Below are positions 29,683-34,248 of a DNA stretch of 34,248 nt, piece by piece. The position numbers and the translations under genes are program-made. Under the pieces are notes generated by a model, which saw only the letters and a program-made list of their open reading frames with translations, searched no databases and was not told where the DNA came from. The DNA is from Candidatus Woesearchaeota archaeon (GTDB lineage Archaea > Nanobdellota > Nanobdellia > Woesearchaeales > SM23-78). The DNA is taken from NCBI GenBank assembly GCA_019322375.1, contig JAHWIP010000014.1, positions 1 to 34,248 on the forward strand, written 5' to 3'. Each line of letters opens with the position of its first letter. Position 1 is the first letter of the stretch.

Positions 29683-30789
29683 TTAAGTATAAACATACAG
29701 TCTTATTCTTGTTATCTCGCCATTAGGCAGTTGGAGATGCCTTTGAACAACACGGGTTGGTTCGTATCTTTTTGTTCCTGTTTTTATTGTAACACTATCA
29801 ATGTTTTGTTCAATAATATTGCGCAGGTCACTTAAGAAGTTCTGGTTATAAGGGGTTACTGTTCCTTTTGTTGATGAGATTAGTTCTTGAGAATGATTAT
29901 ACACATCAGCCTGGCAATACCTTGAATCACCATTATCAACAACAATCGGGTTTACAATAAATCCATACTCCTTGATAATGCTGTTATCTCTTTCTAAAAT
30001 ACTGTCTGCATATGCTGTTGGGCATGGATTTGTGTCAGAACCTCCTGGTAAAGAGTCAATTACAGGGATGAGCAGCTCCAGATTAGTGAGGTTATAATTC
30101 GAGGTTGTGATGATGTGATAGCTAAGACCTGTTTCCCAGTCATTCAGCATGCTTATGCTGGAGTCAGTCGGCCTGAACAACTCATACTCATATTTTTTTA
30201 TTTCAAGATTGGTGGAGAGGTTGTTGTTATACATCATGGTTTCTGAGACAGAAAAACAGTCCATGCCTGTGCTTAGGCATAAATCCATGCCTTCAACCAC
30301 TACTGCTTTGCCTTTGACCTCAACTTCATTATAAATTGTGTTTAAATCAGCTATTAGATTAAAAAAATCTCTTTCAAGAACAGCAAAAACATTGTCCATT
30401 CTTGGATCGCTTGAAAAAATAAAAACCATGTTGATGCCTGTTACATACGGCGGGATTTCAAAAAAGTATTCCTGGTCTCCAAGCACTGTTTTTAATGCCT
30501 GGTTGAACTCATGAGTTATATTAACAAGATTGCCTGAAATATTTACTACTTCTGTTTTATAATAAACAGCACTTGCTAAGAGGTCTCCGAACTGTCTTCC
30601 TGAGTTAGCTTCTGTAAGGCTTAGCACAGTATCAAAGGAGTCTGAGAGTTTGGTATCAGTGAAATAAACATTGAGTGATTTCTCAGAAGCCACTTTTTTT
30701 TCAACACTGGTTCTAACATAGAAAAGTCCTCCTATCATAAGTATTATTATGATTATTACTCCTGCAACAATGTTTTCAGTTGTTCCCAT
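29683..30789 (-). CDS. large single-TM surface protein, last gene of a pilin-like cluster
   Basis: The 368-residue protein starts MGTTENIVAGVIIIIILMIGGLFYV, a single N-terminal transmembrane helix, followed by a long extracytoplasmic domain of about 335 residues. That domain contains several Asn-x-Ser/Thr sites and at least four Cys (LCLSTGMDCF, NPCPTAY, SRYCQAD). The order of strands and the internal FEIPPYVTGINMVFIFSSD segment match nothing I know. ATG 30789 is more plausible than GTG 30801. It lies 32 nt after the upstream pilin-like gene on the same strand and probably ends that operon. A surface or filament-tip component is an inference from context. Confidence 0.6.
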   Translation of the reverse strand: MGTTENIVAGVIIIIILMIGGLFYVRTSVEKKVASEKSLNVYFTDTKLSDSFDTVLSLTEANSGRQFGDLLASAVYYKTEVVNISGNLVNITHEFNQALKTVLGDQEYFFEIPPYVTGINMVFIFSSDPRMDNVFAVLERDFFNLIADLNTIYNEVEVKGKAVVVEGMDLCLSTGMDCFSVSETMMYNNNLSTNLEIKKYEYELFRPTDSSISMLNDWETGLSYHIITTSNYNLTNLELLIPVIDSLPGGSDTNPCPTAYADSILERDNSIIKEYGFIVNPIVVDNGDSRYCQADVYNHSQELISSTKGTVTPYNQNFLSDLRNIIEQNIDSVTIKTGTKRYEPTRVVQRHLQLPNGEITRIRLYVYT

Positions 30790-30820
30790 TTTTATCAACA
30801 CTTCTCTTGACAGTCTATCT

Positions 30821-31252
30821 TCATGAATATATATGCAGCCTTGCAGGGCAAATTATTCTTTGCTCATCCTGATAAACAGGAATATCAAACACTTCAACCT
30901 CAGTATAATCTTGAGGGGCAATCAAGGTGAGATTCTTTTCTTCGCACCCAGAATAATTAAGGGTTTTCACAGTAACCCCCTTTACCTGGTCTAGGTTATT
31001 GGTAAGACAGCTTGGGTCATAGGTTGCTGAATCATCAAGGATTTTTCCATAGCAGTAATGCACAAAGTCTTTTTCACTCATAACAGATAGTTTACTCTTA
31101 TACTTATCCATTAGTTTTACCTCAACCAAAGTCATGTTGGAGATTATAAAAATAAGGCCTATTACTACGCCTAAGGCTACTAAGATAAAAACAAAGGCAG
31201 TTATCAGGGAATAAACTCCTTTTCTATTGTGGAATAATGGTGAAGATATCAT
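30821..31252 (-). CDS. pilin-like small surface protein (class III signal-like)
   Basis: The 143-residue protein has the N-terminus NRKGVYSLITAFVFILVALGVV. A basic pair and Gly just before a long hydrophobic helix is the layout cut by archaeal prepilin peptidases. The outside domain (about 35-143) has four Cys (HYCYGK, PSCLTN, SGCEEK, IICPAR), fitting two disulphides. No pilus ATPase or platform protein is in the window. The start ATG 31252 overlaps the preceding gene by 29 nt, so the cluster is tightly coupled. Alternatively it is a pseudopilin or a simple membrane-anchored protein. Confidence 0.6.
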   Translation of the reverse strand: MISSPLFHNRKGVYSLITAFVFILVALGVVIGLIFIISNMTLVEVKLMDKYKSKLSVMSEKDFVHYCYGKILDDSATYDPSCLTNNLDQVKGVTVKTLNYSGCEEKNLTLIAPQDYTEVEVFDIPVYQDEQRIICPARLHIYS

Positions 31253-31652
31253 CTTTCTTAATCCCTATCTTGGTTATGTTTGAGAGATCATAAGAAGCAT
31301 CAAGCCCAAGGTTGCATATAGGGGTAAGACACCTGGTTATCTTCTTGCCTTCTGAACTCTCTGAATCTCCCTCTGGAAAAAGGGTTATACAAACCTGGTC
31401 ATTGGTAAAGGTAAGATTTCCTTCTTCTATAAATGGGTTATACTCGTTTTGATATTGAAAACTAGTGCAAGCCTCATCCAGAATTAATTGGAGCTGGATA
31501 AGGTCTTTATCCAGCACATCCACCTCCTTAACAGGACTGAACACACCTGATTTGATAAACCATGTAACCAGGATTAATCCTGCCAGAACCAAGGCCATCC
31601 AAGTAATAATCTGGGTTGCAATATCACCCCTGGCATTCCATCTTAACCTCAT
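31224..31652 (-). CDS. pilin-like small surface protein
   Basis: The 142-residue protein begins MRLRWNARGDIATQ, followed by a hydrophobic helix (IITWMALVLAGLILVTWFI), again a basic/Gly site before the helix as in class III signal peptides. The outside domain has four Cys (DEACTSF, DQVCITL, TRCLTPICNL). ATG 31652 has an excellent Shine-Dalgarno (AGAGGTGAA) and overlaps the end of the upstream gene by 29 nt; a start at 31694 would overlap more and lacks such a site. It is probably part of one surface complex with its three neighbours. Confidence 0.62.
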   Translation of the reverse strand: MRLRWNARGDIATQIITWMALVLAGLILVTWFIKSGVFSPVKEVDVLDKDLIQLQLILDEACTSFQYQNEYNPFIEEGNLTFTNDQVCITLFPEGDSESSEGKKITRCLTPICNLGLDASYDLSNITKIGIKKDDIFTIIPQ

Positions 31653-32028
31653 TTTCACCTCTTTCAAAATAACAGTTAAAAGCGTGAACATCAAAGGTTT
31701 CTTTGGCTTGCGTAGTGTTTAAGTCAAGGGTGTAAGATGCTACCTTACAAGCACACACTGCACACGCAGTCTTATCCTTATATTGCCCACAAATCTTTTG
31801 ATCTTTGGTATAGATAACAATACCTGATGGTATATTAACCTCAAGCGGAATTATGCTTCCAGGAGGAGAGCCGCACACATAATTGCAGTGAGGCTCTATT
31901 TCAAGAAACGCGTTTGAAAAGGCCTGCTCCTTCATATGCTCTTTGTTCTGGGTGAACAAACTGATTATTATTACAAGGGCTATAATGACAGCGATTATTG
32001 AGATATAAATCCATACAGACTCTTCCAT
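31624..32028 (-). CDS. small single-TM Cys-rich surface protein, first of cluster
   Basis: The 134-residue protein begins MEESVWIYISIIAVIIALVIIISLF, an N-out/C-out style single helix with an acidic start instead of the basic prepilin site. The outside domain is rich in Cys (CNYVC, ICGQ, CAVCAC, NCYFE, MEC), about nine in all, so several disulphides or a metal site are likely. ATG 32028 follows GAGGAG. A TATA box (about 32056-32066 on the minus strand) lies 30-38 nt upstream. It heads the four-gene minus-strand cluster down to 29683. Confidence 0.62.
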   Translation of the reverse strand: MEESVWIYISIIAVIIALVIIISLFTQNKEHMKEQAFSNAFLEIEPHCNYVCGSPPGSIIPLEVNIPSGIVIYTKDQKICGQYKDKTACAVCACKVASYTLDLNTTQAKETFDVHAFNCYFERGENEVKMECQG

Positions 32029-32086
32029 TACTACTCCTCTTTGTTAATACCTTATTTATTTATAAGCTTTATATTTTTTTTGGTAT

Positions 32087-32112
32087 ATGAGATAACAATA
32101 TGATATAACAAT
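32087..32112. repeat. tandem 13-bp repeat between divergent surface-protein genes
   Basis: ATGAGATAACAAT (32087-32099) is followed directly by ATGATATAACAAT (32100-32112), 12 of 13 bases alike. It lies just upstream of the TATA box AATTTATATATG (about 32114-32125) of the plus-strand gene, where a regulator could bind. Confidence 0.4.
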
Positions 32113-32220
32113 AAAATTTATATATGTATTAATTCGTTAGAACAATAGAGTAAGTTAGGTAAATATTAGGTAAATGAATAGTTGCTTACCCAACAGACCT
32201 GATAAAGTCGAGTCCTGAAA

Positions 32221-32649
32221 ATGGAAACAGTTGAAATCGTTGTATACATAACTATTGTTCTGATTATAGGCGTTCTAATATTTATTTTTATCAGAACAGC
32301 AGGGTTTGAGGAGACATATGATGATATTCGTGGGGAAAAACCAGAAGAAGGCATATACCAGAAGGTGGACAAGGTTGGGTTTGTCTCAGAATTAATAAGT
32401 TTCTGGCAGAACTGCGGACTAGGGGATATTGACAAAACCATGACTGTGTATGTAAAAGACGAAGGTGACTTGGACAAAGCATTTGTTTTTTCAACAATCA
32501 AAAAAATAAATCACTGCAACACCTTGCAATCAGTTAGCGAGGATTGTGGTTCTAAAGAACAAGTAGTATTCAACACACCCATAACCCTGCCTCATGTGAT
32601 TCGCTTGGAATGCGACTCCTCATCTGAAGAACTAATAATTACAGGATGA
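32221..32649 (+). CDS. small single-TM surface protein
   Basis: The 142-residue protein starts METVEIVVYITIVLIIGVLIFIFI, one N-terminal membrane helix preceded by an acidic residue, like the first gene of the opposite cluster. An outside domain of about 110 residues follows with four Cys (QNCGLGD, NHCNTLQ, EDCGSK, LECDSS). No family is recognised. It is transcribed away from the minus-strand cluster from a TATA box at about 32114-32125, with a leader of about 75 nt that contains two close copies of TTAGGTAAAT. It likely belongs to the same surface system. Confidence 0.62.
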   Translation: METVEIVVYITIVLIIGVLIFIFIRTAGFEETYDDIRGEKPEEGIYQKVDKVGFVSELISFWQNCGLGDIDKTMTVYVKDEGDLDKAFVFSTIKKINHCNTLQSVSEDCGSKEQVVFNTPITLPHVIRLECDSSSEELIITG

Positions 32650-32661
32650 ACGCGCCGGCAG

Positions 32662-33021
32662 TCATGGAAAAGCTGCACTCATATTATCTGATTTAAAGCA
32701 CTGCCCAGAAATATCACATGCTTCAAGATAATATTCAACTGTGCCGCTAAGACCAGAAACAGTGAGGGTGTGGATTTTCTCAAATTTGTCATCTATTTTC
32801 TTGTACTCAACATTGTTGAGTGTATAATGCAGGGCCCCATTAGTAGGTAGGTCTGTTTCCCATGCAAGCCTAAGAGCATTGCCTTGCTCACTGGCTTGTA
32901 TATTAACAAACTTTCCAATATCCTCAGCATTCCCTGTTTTATCAAATACAACTTTCATTACTATGCCCAGGAACATGATAGAGAAGACTGCTCCAATAAC
33001 TATGAACAATGTTTTTTGCAT
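32662..33021 (-). CDS. single-TM protein with FN3-like extracytoplasmic domain
   Basis: The 119-residue protein has a hydrophobic start (KTLFIVIGAVFSIMFLGIVMKVVF) and then a small domain with NALRLAWETDLPTNGALHYT, HTLTVSGLSGTVEYYLEACD and GQCFKSD. The pattern 'W.T..p..g.v.Y......h.v.l.gL.....Y...a.d..G' is that of a fibronectin type III-like or purple-acid-phosphatase N-terminal-like beta sandwich, often used in surface adhesion. Two Cys (EACDISGQC) could pair. ATG 33021 lies 27 nt after TATTTATATACCCTC (33039-33053), so the mRNA is probably leaderless. It is convergent with the 32221 gene (12-nt gap). Confidence 0.65.
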   Translation of the reverse strand: MQKTLFIVIGAVFSIMFLGIVMKVVFDKTGNAEDIGKFVNIQASEQGNALRLAWETDLPTNGALHYTLNNVEYKKIDDKFEKIHTLTVSGLSGTVEYYLEACDISGQCFKSDNMSAAFP

Positions 33022-33038
33022 AACACTAACCTTGATAT

Positions 33039-33053
33039 GAGGGTATATAAATA
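33039..33053. promoter_or_regulatory. shared TATA region for divergent genes 33021(-) and 33104(+)
   Basis: The plus-strand sequence GAGGGTATATAAATA reads as TATTTATATACCCTC on the minus strand. It lies 27 nt before ATG 33021 on one side and about 55 nt before ATG 33104 on the other, and no other good TATA box is seen for the latter. Confidence 0.45.
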
Positions 33054-33103
33054 TTACTGTTATGTGAGCTGTTAAGTTAGCGTCATTTTTGGAGGTGTTG
33101 TTG

Positions 33104-33325
33104 ATGGGTGTTACGTGGCATCAGAGAAAGGAGAGTCATTTGAGATTTTGGTATTTACCAATGTATTTTGTGGTGGTTGTATCAGGAGTTGTGTTTTTTC
33201 TTCTTTATTTGTTTGTTTATAAAAGGTTCTATTTACTAATCGTTTTTTTATTGCTCTTTTGGGTTTTTAGAAAGATTTTTATATGTTTATATCATCCTAA
33301 AATTGGTCGAGGGGGGTTCATATGA
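33104..33325 (+). CDS. small membrane protein, first of a coupled trio
   Basis: The 73-residue protein begins MGVTWHQRKESHLRFWYLP, a basic amphipathic start, followed by two closely spaced hydrophobic helices (MYFVVVVSGVVFFLLYLFVY and LLIVFLLLFWVFRKIFICLY) and a short basic tail. The function is unknown. ATG 33104 follows the strong Shine-Dalgarno GGAGGTG with 7-nt spacing; an ATG-like start at 33089 lies inside or before it. Its stop overlaps the next start (ATGA), so three genes are read as one coupled unit. Confidence 0.62.
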   Translation: MGVTWHQRKESHLRFWYLPMYFVVVVSGVVFFLLYLFVYKRFYLLIVFLLLFWVFRKIFICLYHPKIGRGGFI

Positions 33326-33525
33326 ATATTCAACCATACATGGTATCTATTCCTATCGTTATTATATTTTTGATGGGTACTCTTTTAATTGTTTTTTCTC
33401 TTGTGTTTGCTTCAAAGATTAGAAGTAAGAGATTTATGAGATTTATTTTCCTTTTTGTCGCAATAGGAATCATCGGTCTTCTTATGGCTTTAATTATGTC
33501 TATAGTATTTTTTACTTTAAAATGA
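33322..33525 (+). CDS. small two-TM membrane protein, second of trio
   Basis: The 67-residue protein has two transmembrane helices (about 8-30 and 40-64) joined by a basic loop (SKIRSKRF), so both ends are probably outside. No motif is recognised. Both ends overlap neighbours as ATGA, a sign of translational coupling at fixed stoichiometry. Together with the other two proteins it may form a small membrane complex. Confidence 0.6.
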   Translation: MNIQPYMVSIPIVIIFLMGTLLIVFSLVFASKIRSKRFMRFIFLFVAIGIIGLLMALIMSIVFFTLK

Positions 33526-34187
33526 GTGAAGAAAAAAAGAACAATGGAGAAATAGAGAAAAAAATTCATGATGAGTTACTATCTGATGAAGCAAAAAGAG
33601 GTAATTTTAAACTCTTTGAACTTGCTAATTATTCAGGTATAGCAATCGGATTAATGGGTGCTGTTATCTTAGAATTAATTCTTATTCTCCCAGATAAAAC
33701 AATCCCTGAAAAGCTTACTAAAATAATGCTTTTATGTGCAACTTTTGGCGTTGGTCTAATTGCTTTTTTTACTGTTAGACATTTAGCAAAGAAAACTATT
33801 GGAATGGTAGACGATGCAGGATTAAACATTCCTTATATTGCAAAAATAAAAGACGATTGTGATAATTTCAAAAAAATAAGAGAAAATATTTTGAAATCAG
33901 AATTTATGATTTCAAAAGATTCTATATACAAATATGACAAGGAGGAGAAAGGAGAATGGAGTAAAAAAAAGAAAGAAGGAACTCTATGGTTCAAGAATAC
34001 TAAATCTAAGTCCGTAGATATTGAATTAACAATTTCCAAAAACAATTTCAGAGTTGTAAGACCGACGACAAAAGAAGGAAAAGAATTTGAAAATGATTTA
34101 ACAAAATTTGTTAATAAATTAAAAGATGAAAAAGTTATTGAAAGTGTACAGAGCTCATATAAATTTAATCCAGAAACAGAATTATGA
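33522..34187 (+). CDS. membrane protein with cytoplasmic C-terminal domain, third of trio
   Basis: The 221-residue protein has a charged N-terminal 40 residues (EEKKNNGEIEKKIHDELL), two transmembrane helices (about 38-56 and 66-85, IAIGLMGAVILELILILP and IMLLCATFGVGLIAFFTV) and a 130-residue charged cytoplasmic domain. That domain contains alternating strands (GTLWFKNTKSKSVDIELTIS, NNFRVVRPTT) and a helical end. No known domain is recognised. The start overlaps the previous stop (ATGA). Confidence 0.62.
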   Translation: MSEEKKNNGEIEKKIHDELLSDEAKRGNFKLFELANYSGIAIGLMGAVILELILILPDKTIPEKLTKIMLLCATFGVGLIAFFTVRHLAKKTIGMVDDAGLNIPYIAKIKDDCDNFKKIRENILKSEFMISKDSIYKYDKEEKGEWSKKKKEGTLWFKNTKSKSVDIELTISKNNFRVVRPTTKEGKEFENDLTKFVNKLKDEKVIESVQSSYKFNPETEL

Positions 34188-34214
34188 ATTACTTAACTAT
34201 AGAAAAAACGGAAA

Positions 34215-34240
34215 ATAATATAAATAAGTAAGGAGTATGT
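34215..34240 (+). promoter_or_regulatory. promoter-like sequence of a gene beyond the window
   Basis: AATAATATAAATAAG resembles a TATA box and is followed by AAGGAG (about 34230-34235), a Shine-Dalgarno. The sequence ends too soon to show the gene. Confidence 0.3.
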
Positions 34241-34248
34241 ATTTATTA

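Noticed and set aside
1..34248. CRISPR array, insertion sequences or prophage
   Set aside because: No regularly spaced repeats, transposase, integrase or phage structural genes were seen; repeats found are single pairs in promoters.

Overview
This window reads as a piece of an AT-rich archaeal chromosome. The informational genes are archaeal: archaeal-type alanyl-tRNA synthetase, RNA polymerase subunit E' (Rpo7), Spt4, ribosomal proteins eS24 and eS31 (S27ae), a class I CCA-adding enzyme, the NucS/EndoMS endonuclease and a tRNA-Thr carrying a small intron. Most genes have a TATA box about 26-32 bp before the start codon and are probably leaderless; others have a GGTG- or GGAG-type Shine-Dalgarno. 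The many short membrane-anchored proteins, reduced enzymes and an interrupted CCA-adding enzyme suggest a small-genome DPANN-type archaeon (Woesearchaeota/Pacearchaeota-like). That placement is inference, not proven by the sequence. I see no phage, insertion sequence or CRISPR array.

Layout. 1-5.2 kb: the end of a DUF3737 beta-helix protein, then on the minus strand a mannosyl-3-phosphoglycerate phosphatase, a CCA-adding enzyme split by one in-frame TAG, an unknown Tat-like coiled-coil protein and a GT2 glycosyltransferase. 5.2-9.1 kb: a GT4 glycosyltransferase, a cation/proton antiporter, a PAC2 protein and two small membrane proteins. 9.2-11.2 kb: the conserved archaeal cluster PIN-rpoE1-spt4-rps24e-rps27ae. 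11.3-16.6 kb: a large beta-propeller lipoprotein with a structured leader, a coupled toxin-like/DUF2283 pair, a CARF-like protein, two tandem paralogous membrane-anchored proteins and a JAMM-domain protein. 16.7-22.5 kb: alaS, a two-TM protein, a Tat-exported PHP phosphoesterase, a zinc ribbon and an ABC1/UbiB kinase. 22.6-26.2 kb: two tandem HAD proteins (one without the catalytic Asp), an orphan LivJ-like lipoprotein facing a double-module Lrp regulator across an 18-bp palindrome, and the intron-containing tRNA-Thr(CGU). 26.2-29.6 kb: an M50 protease operon, a membrane/Ada-like protein, a FcoT-like thioesterase and nucS. 29.7-33.0 kb: six small single-TM proteins with Cys-containing extracytoplasmic domains, some pilin-like. 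33.1-34.2 kb: three tightly coupled membrane-protein genes.

How it fits together. The tRNA-Thr does not encode CCA, so its function depends on the CCA-adding enzyme whose gene here carries an in-frame stop. CCA-N and nucS share an identical 17-bp promoter box at the same distance from their start codons. About a dozen promoters show a TATA box followed directly by a C-rich tract, probably a lineage-specific core promoter. The strongest items for a second look are the non-canonical tRNA intron, the TAG-split CCA gene, the palindromic operators (11.3, 25.1, 27.3 kb) and the surface-protein cluster at 29.7-33 kb.
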